From the NCBI RefSeq assembly GCF_000153185.1, contig NZ_CH724155.1, forward strand, positions 103,218 to 167,217: DNA of 64,000 bases, given 5' to 3'. This document shows positions 22,201-29,924 of this stretch, piece by piece. A program made the translations under genes and the position numbers. The stretch comes from Reinekea blandensis MED297. Lineage in GTDB: Bacteria; Pseudomonadota; Gammaproteobacteria; Pseudomonadales; Natronospirillaceae. Position 1 is the first letter of the stretch. Each line of letters begins with the position of its first letter. Under the pieces are notes generated by a model, which did not search any database, was not told the origin of the DNA, and saw only the letters and a list, made by a program, of their open reading frames with translations.

Positions 22201-22516
22201 CAATCAGCTGATCGATGACCGCTTCGCCATATTGCTGCTCGTACCAGTTGAGGATGCGATAGAAAAGTTCATACGGATCAGAGACCGATCCGGGAATGTA
22301 TTCGAACGAAAACACCTGGACACCGGCGTCATCCGACAAAGCCTGGGCGATGTCAGCTAATGCATTGCAGCAGTTGGTTTCCACGCTCTGGAAAGGGATA
22401 TCGAAACGCCCGGCTTTTATGGCCGATACCCAATCCAGAGAAATATGACTGAAGGTCTGCATACTGTCGTCTGCTTTGCGGTCGTAAGTGAGCGCCGTCA
22501 ATGTATACGGCCTCAT
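19298..22516 (-). CDS. Large pseudo-ATPase/TPR/GAF/GGDEF diguanylate cyclase
   Basis: A 1072-residue soluble protein. The first roughly 240 residues resemble the AAA/STAND ATPase part of large signalling proteins: a beta-alpha segment and a hydrophobic strand ending in an acidic residue (FLVLISQID), like Walker B. However, I see no GxxxxGK P-loop, so nucleotide binding is doubtful. A long TPR-like helical array follows (about 260-700), then a GAF-like module (about 720-880) and a GGDEF domain with LGGDEF at 963-967 and an RGTD I-site five residues before it. It should make c-di-GMP in response to partner binding. Start at 22516 or 22462 is undecided; neither has a clear ribosome site. Confidence 0.85.
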   Translation of the reverse strand: MRPYTLTALTYDRKADDSMQTFSHISLDWVSAIKAGRFDIPFQSVETNCCNALADIAQALSDDAGVQVFSFEYIPGSVSDPYELFYRILNWYEQQYGEAVIDQLIEDCCYVYHQDLVKAWYLKDHLYRDEPLLFDQASYEEQEFLSGIERILDRLSQRRPFLVLISQIDLAPDIMQQAFIRWMQDKPQPRGWGIVGFIRQARRLRRLQGQPSWQECLRILERQELIFPFDVTPDQMNASYSWHRPAPIKGYRNLYRMLISAADTFAYSDVIRIVQLVQPRYAEQKAGQLLFLSAYSSLMMQDLDEAIQKFTRAQDMLQSTNNEGILTGSYYWLSVCFTLRAQEKWAREAQEQCEKLALEYEDPRWYALSQFAGYYIDSHLTQHRLTPSNLRSLRYLLSEQSFDNMLALTFTQIYSNQGFDAETSSRDYLRNCVSALRIFRQAGNHMGVSIALHAMGVVYMRLGNVRQTERLYELSLSIRDQYQSKADLVPMLNALGYFLIGKEDWQKAWTLFDRALGLLIENRNFNEASVTLYNFIWLYTQSGSINQALELMNDLLELMRIRDIESVPFRNLKDLCVLKGWLHILLRQPVQARYCLVRMQGYSHLHETSFTGVLRDVLEARLALSDGEQALALRETQKAQRRVSHAHDLDLYMETSLRLEIARLFVDLGHKEKALPIFTELRHKAHRHQLDTLAQRVSRASLGINYLAETTLPAMSQPYQVLLDIAQKETQLLSLQNELSQYHQINLLMEMSAESDSVDRFLQQVIDVLDRRIPANEFAVLLTGTSDYPVHSAYTNDVPANRIRQWQSRLPVTNRHQQSFTLNDEECLALPLKTEALEQGWLLLSGDAQQRQVWNVNFLGLFAQQLGLILDRRLREAYLEHRNKTDLLTGLLNRAGLFERLKKLFAQLRRDTEQPFALCFFDLDHFKYFNDHFGHDLGDGVLKALADQVNTQLRGTDELCRLGGDEFILLLPKTDRASAEALVERLRTTLAKPDWWLSLLIDSTSSDANPVPRNEWITASFGVVVLDRWPPDGVSRIDLLAQGDAAMYQAKKQGKNRVVVVDYDASGCSESD

Positions 22517-22533
22517 TTAAGGATAGAGGTTTT

Positions 22534-23193
22534 TTACGACCCCTGCGTAATCAGAACAGACAAAGCATCCACGATGTGGGACGGTTTGTGAGGCGGACGC
22601 ATCAGCGCCACAAAGTGACCTTGCGGATCAATCAAGGCGTAATTATCACTGTGGGCTACGGTGTAGCCTTCGCCCGAACCTTCTTGATAAAACACCGCCG
22701 ACAACTGCGTTGCCAGTGTGGTGATGTCATCGAGCGACCCGGTCAGTCCGATGAACTCCGGATGATAATAAGGTACGTATTGCGATAGCTGCTCAACCGT
22801 ATCGCGTGCCGGATCAACCGTGACCATCCAGAAGCGAACCTGATCCGCAAGACCCTGAGCTTCAAGTTGCGCCCGGGCCTGTTTCATGTCGGCCATGTTC
22901 GTCGGGCAAATGTCCGGACAATAGGTGTAACCGAAATTAATCAGATCCCACTGCCCTTTCAATTGATCCACACTGAATGGTTCTCCGGTGTGTTTGGTTA
23001 ATGCAACATCCGGTACCAAACGAGGTGTTTCAAAATACAGTGTGTGGCTGCGCTCCAGTTCCGCTTTCAGATCCGGCTGCATGGTGGCAAATTTAAGCAC
23101 AATGGCGACAATGATGGAGGCAATCACGGCCACCAATATACCAACGGTCAAGCGCACGGCTTTTTTCTGTCGAACCGCTAATCCTTCAGACAT
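22534..23193 (-). CDS. SCO1/SenC-type copper chaperone
   Basis: Delivers copper to the CuA site of cytochrome c oxidase and acts as a thiol reductant in the periplasm. The 219-residue protein has one N-terminal membrane anchor and a thioredoxin fold with the copper-binding CPDIC (Cys92, Cys96) and a downstream conserved His in VAHSDNYALID. Last gene of the leftward oxidase assembly operon, three bases after ctaB. The family identification is firm. Confidence 0.95.
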   Translation of the reverse strand: MSEGLAVRQKKAVRLTVGILVAVIASIIVAIVLKFATMQPDLKAELERSHTLYFETPRLVPDVALTKHTGEPFSVDQLKGQWDLINFGYTYCPDICPTNMADMKQARAQLEAQGLADQVRFWMVTVDPARDTVEQLSQYVPYYHPEFIGLTGSLDDITTLATQLSAVFYQEGSGEGYTVAHSDNYALIDPQGHFVALMRPPHKPSHIVDALSVLITQGS

Positions 23194-23196
23194 GGT

Positions 23197-24123
23197 TTAC
23201 GACCCCGAGATCAAAGAAGTCACAGAGTGCCACAGGAAACGATCGGCTAACAGCGCCAGAAACAAATACAGAAGATAAGTGATGGAAAATTTAAAGGTCG
23301 CCCACGCCGCATCCACCCGCTGTCCACGCAGCAGACGAAAACTCCATTGCAGAAACCGGGCACCCAATATCAATGCAGCGGCCGCATAAATTCCACCCAT
23401 GGCGCCCAACGCCACCGGCAACATAGACACCGCCAGCAACAGCCAGGTGTAGAGCCACACCTGAATGCGGGTAAATTCAACACCGTGGGTCACCGGCATC
23501 ATGGGCACATTGGCTTTGGCATAATCGTCTTTCCGATGGATGGCCAGCGCCCAAAAGTGCGGCGGCGTCCAGGCGAAGATGATCAGCACCAGTAATAATG
23601 GCAAGCCGGTAATCGACCCGGTCACGGCCGTCCAGCCAAGCAAAGGCGGCATCGCGCCCGCCAAACCACCGATGACAATGTTCTGCGGCGTCGAGCGTTT
23701 CAACCACGCGGTGTACACCAGCGCGTAGCCCACCATAGAAAACAGGGTTAACCAGGCGGTTAGAGGGTTGGTCAGCACGAACAACACAACAAACCCACTG
23801 ACGGTCAGCGTCGTCGCAAACGAAAATCCCAAGGTCGGATTAATCCGACCCGTTGCCACCGGTCGCCGATGCGTTCGCGCCATTTTCTGGTCAATGTGCT
23901 GATCGAGAATGTGGTTAAACGCCGCGCCCGCGGCAGCCAGTAATGCAATCCCGACGGTACCGGCCAGTACCGGCACCCAGGGCACGGCACCTAACGGCGC
24001 CAAAGCCATACCCACCCAGGCAGTGATCAACATCAGCAAAACAACCTTGGGTTTGGTCATTTCAAACAGGTCCGAGGCCAGTGCCCGAAGTGTCGACACC
24101 GGGTGCAGAGCGTGATCAGACAT
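23197..24123 (-). CDS. ctaB: Protoheme IX farnesyltransferase
   Basis: Converts heme b to heme O by adding farnesyl at the vinyl group, before CtaA makes heme A. The 308-residue integral membrane protein has about nine helices and the UbiA-family acidic motif around NHILDQHIDQKMARTHRR. Overlaps ctaA by eight bases and precedes SCO in the same direction. The two heme-A enzymes supply the oxidase encoded upstream. Confidence 0.95.
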   Translation of the reverse strand: MSDHALHPVSTLRALASDLFEMTKPKVVLLMLITAWVGMALAPLGAVPWVPVLAGTVGIALLAAAGAAFNHILDQHIDQKMARTHRRPVATGRINPTLGFSFATTLTVSGFVVLFVLTNPLTAWLTLFSMVGYALVYTAWLKRSTPQNIVIGGLAGAMPPLLGWTAVTGSITGLPLLLVLIIFAWTPPHFWALAIHRKDDYAKANVPMMPVTHGVEFTRIQVWLYTWLLLAVSMLPVALGAMGGIYAAAALILGARFLQWSFRLLRGQRVDAAWATFKFSITYLLYLFLALLADRFLWHSVTSLISGS

Positions 24124-25129
24124 AAGCCACCTCCTTTCGATTCAGAATAACATTCAACAAAGCCACCGAGAGTAATAACAGCGCCCCACCCAGGTTATGC
24201 AACACCGCAACAATCAGCGGCAATCCCAAAACCACATTGCTGATGCCCAAAGCGACCTGCGCCGCCAGCAGTCCGGTTAACAGCAATGCCCAGCCACGCT
24301 GCCGCTGTTGAACCAAGACAAAGGCCAGTGCCAGCGTTAATACCGTCACCACGACCGCGCCGATTCGATGGGTCAGATGAATCGCCGTGCGTGCAGGGAT
24401 TTCCAGTTGGCCACCAAGATAGTTGGGGCCAATGGGGTGGGCGAAATCAAACGCGTCCTGAAAATTCAGATCCGGCCACCATTGCGTCTGACATTTGGGA
24501 AAATCGGGACACGCCAGCGCGGCGTAGTTTGATGTTGTCCATCCACCCAGAAACACCTGAACGATAACGGCCACCAGCGTCCAGGCCGCCAGCGGTTTAA
24601 GCACACGGCGAACACGCTTGGCCGACAAGGCTGGAAAACGCAGTCCACTGAGCCGAAAGGTCAGCACTGCCAATAACGCGAAGGTGGTAAAGCCCCCCAA
24701 GAGATGCGCCGTAACCACCTGCGGCCAGAGCTTCAAAGTGACGGTCCAGGCTCCGAACGCGCCCTGCAGACAAACAAACGCCAACAGAAATATTGGCAAC
24801 TTCACCGGCTGTCCTTCGCGATGACGGTTGCGCACGGCAATCACCACCAGACCGATGATCAGCAAACCAAGTGTGGACGCCAGGTACCGATGTACCATCT
24901 CCGGCCAGGTTTTATTGAGATCCACGGGGATTTCCGGGTACGCCTCGTTCGCCATCGCAATCTCAAGCTCGGTCTGGGGCGCCCAGATATGACCGTAACA
25001 GGTCGGCCAATCAGGACAGCCGAGCCCCGCGTCGACCAATCGGGTAAAGGCGCCCAACACCACCACCGACACCGCGAACAATGTGGAGAGCAGTGCGAGG
25101 TAAAATCCGGGTTTTCGTTGTGCGTTCAT
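24116..25129 (-). CDS. ctaA: Heme A synthase
   Basis: COX15/CtaA-type oxidase of the C8 methyl of heme O to formyl, giving heme A. The 337-residue protein has eight helices with conserved membrane histidines (HRYLAS, AHLLGG, HLTHRIG, HNLGG). A CPDWP loop and a CPDFP loop between helices carry the paired cysteines seen in this family. Upstream partner of ctaB, which it overlaps by eight bases. Confidence 0.94.
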   Translation of the reverse strand: MNAQRKPGFYLALLSTLFAVSVVVLGAFTRLVDAGLGCPDWPTCYGHIWAPQTELEIAMANEAYPEIPVDLNKTWPEMVHRYLASTLGLLIIGLVVIAVRNRHREGQPVKLPIFLLAFVCLQGAFGAWTVTLKLWPQVVTAHLLGGFTTFALLAVLTFRLSGLRFPALSAKRVRRVLKPLAAWTLVAVIVQVFLGGWTTSNYAALACPDFPKCQTQWWPDLNFQDAFDFAHPIGPNYLGGQLEIPARTAIHLTHRIGAVVVTVLTLALAFVLVQQRQRGWALLLTGLLAAQVALGISNVVLGLPLIVAVLHNLGGALLLLSVALLNVILNRKEVAYV

Positions 25130-25138
25130 TCGCGCTCC

Positions 25139-25720
25139 TTAACCGATGGTGGAGTTCTTCAACAGTTTCTTCAGATCGGACATCTGCGCTTTGTAATCAT
25201 GCTCTGAAGTGAAATACAGCATGATGTTGCCAAACGGGTCGACCACAAACACCGGATGATCGGTAAGATCGTTTGCCGGGACGCGCGAAACAAGCGCCTG
25301 AGATAAATCACTCATGCGGACACCGCTGGTGTTCAGTTGCGGATACTCAGTACCCAGCGCTGCACTAACATCCGTGTTGGTCATCAACACCCGCTGAATT
25401 CTGGGTTGGTACTTACCCAGCGCGATGTGCATTTGCCGTTGCGTATAGACCTTGTCCAGACACGCCTGAGTGCAGTTCGGCGAGAACTGAATCAGCTGCC
25501 ATTGTCGTTCATCGGTGATTTCAACCGGTGCCAAGCCAAAGTCGGTCACTGATAAAACCGGGTCCAATAACGTACCGTTGTTGGACGTTTCTTCGGGAAT
25601 CAACCAACCACTGAAATACAGAGCGCTCGAACTGATGACGACCAGAATAGGGGTCAGCAGAATAATCAGCAGCTGCGTTTTACTGTACTTAACTGCGGGT
25701 GTCGCCGTGTCAGAATTCAC
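25139..25720 (-). CDS. Membrane-anchored SCO/thioredoxin-like protein of the oxidase cluster
   Basis: A 193-residue protein with one hydrophobic anchor (about residues 16-38) and a periplasmic domain of thioredoxin-like strand order. It keeps a CxxxC (Cys83, Cys87), the spacing of SCO proteins, and a later VFVVDPFGNIMLYF strand, but is more divergent than the SCO1 homologue two genes downstream. It sits between SURF1 and ctaA, where Pseudomonas-type clusters often have a conserved hypothetical gene. A role in copper handling or cysteine reduction for subunit II is inferred from position and motif only. Confidence 0.7.
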   Translation of the reverse strand: MNSDTATPAVKYSKTQLLIILLTPILVVISSSALYFSGWLIPEETSNNGTLLDPVLSVTDFGLAPVEITDERQWQLIQFSPNCTQACLDKVYTQRQMHIALGKYQPRIQRVLMTNTDVSAALGTEYPQLNTSGVRMSDLSQALVSRVPANDLTDHPVFVVDPFGNIMLYFTSEHDYKAQMSDLKKLLKNSTIG

Positions 25721-26496
25721 TCGTTCTTTCCTCGTTGCTTGTTATTGTTTTGACCGCTCGCTTTTGAGTCCGAGGAGCGGAAACCGGCATACAAAAACAT
25801 ACTTAGTAAAGCCACCGCCATGGCAAACCATTGCACCGCATATGCCCGGTGTTTAGCGGGTGTCATGACAGACGGCTGCCATATCACCGGACCGACGCCT
25901 ACGGCCTCGGCGTCATTCAGTTGAGCAAAACCTAACGGGCGATGCCCGGTTTGCTGTTGCACCCAGTCGGTGGTCATGGCCTGAACAACCCAGACATCCG
26001 ATTGGTCGGCGTGACGCACGTTTGCCTGTTCATCCAGTACCGCATTGGTTGGTGGCATTCGCCAGGTGATTGCCTGCTGCACAATCGCCGGCGGCAAGGT
26101 CAGCTCCGGGAGCTGCTGACGCTCCGCCGAGCCGGCAACCCAGCCCAGCGACAACATCACCGACCCTTCCGCCGTATGGGCCAGACCAAAGACTTCGTAA
26201 CCAAACTGTCCATCCCGGGTTTTATTGTCGAGCAAGAACACGGGCGTTGACTGTACCCGGCCAGATATCACTGACTGCTGATTCAACGGAACCTGACCGG
26301 CTTCTATCTGTGATAATTCAATGGTTTCCGCCTGCTGAGCCAGCAACTGTTCTTTTTCCGTTGCTCTGTTAAGCTGCCAAACGCCCAAAGATACAAACAA
26401 GGGCAAAAACACAACAACAAAAAACCAAAGAGGCTTGCCGGGATGGAACCGTTGAGTCGAACGCTGATGGGGAGAGCCTATGCTGTTCAAAGTCAT
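25717..26496 (-). CDS. SURF1-family cytochrome oxidase assembly protein
   Basis: Helps insert heme A into subunit I. The family core is visible: first helix then LGVWQLNRATEKEQLL, the central GQFGYEVFG and VMLSLGWV strand, and the final AVQWFAMAVALLSMFLY helix. The reading frame stays open to 26679, but the extra upstream part is unlike SURF1 and lies over the DUF2909 gene. I therefore start at the ATG at 26496, giving 259 residues, close to the usual length. Its stop overlaps the following gene by four bases. The start overlaps the first 17 bases of the opposite DUF2909 gene. Confidence 0.9.
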   Translation of the reverse strand: MTLNSIGSPHQRSTQRFHPGKPLWFFVVVFLPLFVSLGVWQLNRATEKEQLLAQQAETIELSQIEAGQVPLNQQSVISGRVQSTPVFLLDNKTRDGQFGYEVFGLAHTAEGSVMLSLGWVAGSAERQQLPELTLPPAIVQQAITWRMPPTNAVLDEQANVRHADQSDVWVVQAMTTDWVQQQTGHRPLGFAQLNDAEAVGVGPVIWQPSVMTPAKHRAYAVQWFAMAVALLSMFLYAGFRSSDSKASGQNNNKQRGKNE

Positions 26497-26707
26497 CCTG
26501 ATACTGCTGATTCTGGCCATGCTGGTGTCATTATCGGGCGCACTGAAATCTCTGTTTACTGACCGGGACGACGCCCAAAACCAATCAAATACGTTTAAGT
26601 GGCTGGTGATCCGGGTCAGTTTGGCCGTGGCGATTATTCTGGTGACAGCCATTGGTTTTTTTATGGGTGAGCTGACCATGGGAGCGCCATGGACAGGGCG
26701 CTATTGA
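26480..26707 (+). CDS. Twin-transmembrane protein, DUF2909 family
   Basis: A 75-residue protein with two transmembrane helices (about 3-24 and 43-66) separated by a basic/acidic loop (FTDRDDAQNQS). This matches DUF2909, small proteins found next to cytochrome oxidase genes in Pseudomonas-like bacteria. A GGGGAG site precedes the ATG. It is the only gene on the plus strand inside the leftward oxidase cluster, and its start overlaps the SURF1 start. Likely linked to oxidase assembly or supercomplexes, but the function is unproven. Confidence 0.85.
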   Translation: MLFKVILILLILAMLVSLSGALKSLFTDRDDAQNQSNTFKWLVIRVSLAVAIILVTAIGFFMGELTMGAPWTGRY

Positions 26708-26729
26708 GCCCCGTCCAATCACACCGACG

Positions 26730-27638
26730 TTACAGGATATACACAAAGACAAACAGGCAAACCCAGACCACATCGACAAAGTGCCAATACCAGGCGGACG
26801 CTTTAAAGCCAAAGTGATCTTCTGGCTCAAAATGGCCGCGCAATGAGCGGAAAAACTGCACAATCAACATGAAGGTCCCGATGGTCACATGCGCACCATG
26901 GAAGCCCGTCAACATGAAAAACGTGGATCCATAAATGCCCGAAGCCAGTGTCAGCCCCAGATGCGAATAAGCTTCGATGTATTCTTCTGCCTGGAAAAAC
27001 AAAAACACCAGACCGAGCACGATGGTTGCACCCAGCCAGATGTTCAGTTGCTTGCGTTTGCCAGCTTCCAGGGCATGGTGAGCGATGGTCAACGTCACCG
27101 AAGACGTCACCAGAATCAGGGTGTTGATCAACGGCAAATGCCACGGGTTAATTACATCGTGTGGCGGAACAAAGGCATCGTTATCCGGGTTGCTTAACAT
27201 CGGCCAGCTGTATTCAAAGCCTTCCCACAGCATATTGGTCACGCCCTTGGCTCCTTCGCCACCAATCCATGGGCCAACAAAGGTTCGCAGATAAAACAGC
27301 GCGCCAAAGAACGCGAAAAAGAACATCACTTCCGAGAAAATAAACCAGCTCATGCCCCAGACATAAGAACGGTTCAGCTGGTCACCGACCAGTCCGGCAT
27401 GATTCTCTTTGATGATCGCCGAAAACCACTGGTACAAAACAAACGCAAGACCTAGAAAACCGATGAACATAATCCATTCACCATTGGAGTCATGCCCCTG
27501 TGTCATAGCGTTGAACATGGACCCTGCGCCATAAACCATCAGAAACATGGCTAATGCGGTATAGATCGGCAAGCGACTCTGAGCCGGTACAAAATAGTGC
27601 TCGTGTTCGCTCGCGTGATTGTCGCTGGTTGCGGACAT
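26730..27638 (-). CDS. coxC: Cytochrome c oxidase subunit III
   Basis: Membrane subunit III of the aa3-type oxidase, 302 residues from the ATG at 27638, which has a GGAGAG site in front. The family's helices and motifs are clear: WGMSWFIFSEVMFFFAFF, TSSVTLTIAHHALEAG, GFHGAHVTIGTFML and the terminal WYWHFVDVVWVCLF. It follows Cox11 with a gap of about 116 bases and is read in the same direction as coxB, coxA and cox11. Confidence 0.96.
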   Translation of the reverse strand: MSATSDNHASEHEHYFVPAQSRLPIYTALAMFLMVYGAGSMFNAMTQGHDSNGEWIMFIGFLGLAFVLYQWFSAIIKENHAGLVGDQLNRSYVWGMSWFIFSEVMFFFAFFGALFYLRTFVGPWIGGEGAKGVTNMLWEGFEYSWPMLSNPDNDAFVPPHDVINPWHLPLINTLILVTSSVTLTIAHHALEAGKRKQLNIWLGATIVLGLVFLFFQAEEYIEAYSHLGLTLASGIYGSTFFMLTGFHGAHVTIGTFMLIVQFFRSLRGHFEPEDHFGFKASAWYWHFVDVVWVCLFVFVYIL

Positions 27639-27754
27639 AGCTCTCTCCACTGTTATTGTTGTTATCCTTCGAAGCGTTTCACTTCATTTTATTCGGTTCC
27701 AACGACCCCACGATGCCGGTCGTCGATCAACTTAATCACCCGGTTTTCCAATTG

Positions 27755-28318
27755 TTATTTATCCAACCGCGCCGTTCCGGATGCGGTTGTCACATCAAAT
27801 AACGAGTACGTCAACGTTATGGTCTTCACCCAATCCGGCAGGTCCGGATCAATCTGAAACACCAACCCCATCTCGGTGTCTTCACCCGATGCCAGTGGCT
27901 GCTGGTTAAAGCAGAAACACTCGGTTTTCAGAAAATAGTTGGTCGCTTCAAACGGCGTCAGACTGGGCACGGCCTGCGCCACCATATCCCGACGACTGGC
28001 GTTTTTAGCGTAATAGCTCACCTGAATCAGCTCACCCGGGTGAGCAATGACTTCGGTCTGCACCGGACGAAACTGCCACGACATGGTGGCGTTATTGGTC
28101 GCCAGAAACTGAACACGAATGGGCCGGTCGGTCTGGACTTCAAACGGCTGCGCTTCCGCCGTTTCGAACGTACTGCCGGTAATACCGGTCCATTCACAGA
28201 TCAGGTAATACATCGGTCGCAGCACGTAAAACACGAACAGCACCATCGCGACGACGACCGCAAGGGAGGTCAGCACGACTTTCAGATGCGATTTCGGTGC
28301 GTCAGTCTGCTCAGTCAT
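27755..28318 (-). CDS. ctaG: Cytochrome c oxidase assembly protein CtaG/Cox11
   Basis: Delivers copper to the CuB site of subunit I. A single N-terminal helix (about 10-32) anchors a periplasmic immunoglobulin-like domain with the copper-binding CFCF motif in TECFCFNQQ. The 187-residue length is normal. Sits eight bases after coxA, the gene of its client subunit. Confidence 0.95.
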   Translation of the reverse strand: MTEQTDAPKSHLKVVLTSLAVVVAMVLFVFYVLRPMYYLICEWTGITGSTFETAEAQPFEVQTDRPIRVQFLATNNATMSWQFRPVQTEVIAHPGELIQVSYYAKNASRRDMVAQAVPSLTPFEATNYFLKTECFCFNQQPLASGEDTEMGLVFQIDPDLPDWVKTITLTYSLFDVTTASGTARLDK

Positions 28319-28326
28319 AACACCCC

Positions 28327-29913
28327 TCAGTCCACTTTCGGTGGCGTATCAAAGGTATGGAATGGTGCCGGTGACGGTACCGTCCATTCTAGGCCTTCTG
28401 CACCATCCCAGGGTTTTGCTTTTGCTTTTTTACCCGCCACGATGGTGTGGATGACGATAAACAGGAACAACAGCTGGCTGGCACCAAACAAAAAGGCGCC
28501 AATGCTGGAGACCATATTAAAGTCGGCAAACTGCACGGCATAATCCGGAATTCGGCGTGGCATGCCCGCCAACCCGATAAAATGCTGCGGGAAGAACGTG
28601 ACGTTGACACCGACAAAACTCAACCAGAAGTGGGTTTTGCCCAGCGTTTCGTTGTACATCCGCCCTGACCATTTCGGCAGCCAGTAATAGGCCGCTGCCA
28701 TGATCGAGAACACGGCACCCGGCACCAGCACGTAGTGGAAGTGCGCGACCACAAAGTACGTATCGTGATACTGGAAATCGGCCGGAGCGACGGCCAACAT
28801 CAGGCCGGAAAAACCGCCGATGGTAAACAGGACAACAAACGCAATGGAAAACAGCATGGGCGTTTCAAACGTCAATGAACCACGGAACATCGTCGTTACC
28901 CAGTTAAACACCTTCACGCCGGTCGGTACCGCAATGAGCATCGTGGCGATCATAAAGAACAGCTCGCCAGCGAATGGAATCCCTACGGTAAACATATGGT
29001 GAGCCCAGACGATGAAGCTCAGAAAAGCAATCGACGCGGTGGCGTAAACCATGGAGCTGTAACCAAACAGTTTCTTACGGGAAAACGCCGGAATGATCGC
29101 CGAAACCACGCCAAAGGCCGGCAAAATCATAATGTACACTTCTGGGTGACCGAAGAACCAGAACACGTGCTGGAACAGCACCGGCGAACCACCACCGGCA
29201 GCATCAAAAAATGCCGTCCCGAAGTGAATGTCCATCAGCATCATGGTGACCACGCCAGCCAGTACCGGCATCACCGCTATCAGCAGGAAGGCCGTAATCA
29301 ACCAGGTCCAGACAAACAGCGGCAGCTTCATCCAGGTCATGCCCGGAGCGCGCATGTTGATAATGGTCGCAATCACGTTGATCGCACCCATGATCGAACT
29401 GGCACCCATGATGTGCACGGCAAAGATAAAAAAGGTCACACTGGGCGGCGCATAGGTCGTCGACAAGGGGGCGTAGAATGTCCAGCCGAAGTTCGGTGCA
29501 CCGCCTTCCATAAACAGCGTGCTCGCCAGCATGGCGAAGGCAAATGGCAGAATCCAGAACGACAGGTTATTCATCCGCGGCAACGCCATATCCGGCGCAC
29601 CAATCATCAGCGGAATCATCCAGTTAGCCAGACCGACAAACGCCGGCATGACCGCCCCGAAGACCATCACCAAACCGTGCATGGTCGTCATCTGGTTAAA
29701 GAACGCCGGTTCCACCAGTTGCAATCCGGGCTGGAACAGCTCTGCCCGAATCACCATGGCAAAAACGCCACCGAGGAAGAACATGGCAAATGAGAACCAC
29801 AGGTAGAGCGTTCCGATATCCTTGTGGTTGGTCGAAAACAGCCAGCGGGCAAGACCCTTCGCCGGACCGTGATGTGCGTGATCGTCGTGATGATCGTGAG
29901 TCGTCGTAGTCAT
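28327..29913 (-). CDS. coxA: Cytochrome c oxidase subunit I
   Basis: Catalytic subunit I of the aa3-type heme-copper oxidase, 528 residues, twelve helices. Present are the low-spin heme histidine region (MTTMHGLVMVFG), the CuB/Tyr crosslink segment WFFGHPEVYIMILP, the CuB histidine pair WAHHMFTVG, and the K/D channel-type motifs with the high-spin histidine in DTYFVVAHFHYVL. The N-terminus is histidine rich (THDHHDDHAHHG), a common quirk of this branch. Starts twelve bases after coxB. Confidence 0.97.
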   Translation of the reverse strand: MTTTTHDHHDDHAHHGPAKGLARWLFSTNHKDIGTLYLWFSFAMFFLGGVFAMVIRAELFQPGLQLVEPAFFNQMTTMHGLVMVFGAVMPAFVGLANWMIPLMIGAPDMALPRMNNLSFWILPFAFAMLASTLFMEGGAPNFGWTFYAPLSTTYAPPSVTFFIFAVHIMGASSIMGAINVIATIINMRAPGMTWMKLPLFVWTWLITAFLLIAVMPVLAGVVTMMLMDIHFGTAFFDAAGGGSPVLFQHVFWFFGHPEVYIMILPAFGVVSAIIPAFSRKKLFGYSSMVYATASIAFLSFIVWAHHMFTVGIPFAGELFFMIATMLIAVPTGVKVFNWVTTMFRGSLTFETPMLFSIAFVVLFTIGGFSGLMLAVAPADFQYHDTYFVVAHFHYVLVPGAVFSIMAAAYYWLPKWSGRMYNETLGKTHFWLSFVGVNVTFFPQHFIGLAGMPRRIPDYAVQFADFNMVSSIGAFLFGASQLLFLFIVIHTIVAGKKAKAKPWDGAEGLEWTVPSPAPFHTFDTPPKVD

Positions 29914-29924
29914 CAGAGCTCTCC

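Noticed and set aside
26497-26679. Upstream extension of SURF1 to 26679
   Set aside because: The added residues are unlike SURF1, and the segment codes for the DUF2909 protein on the other strand.
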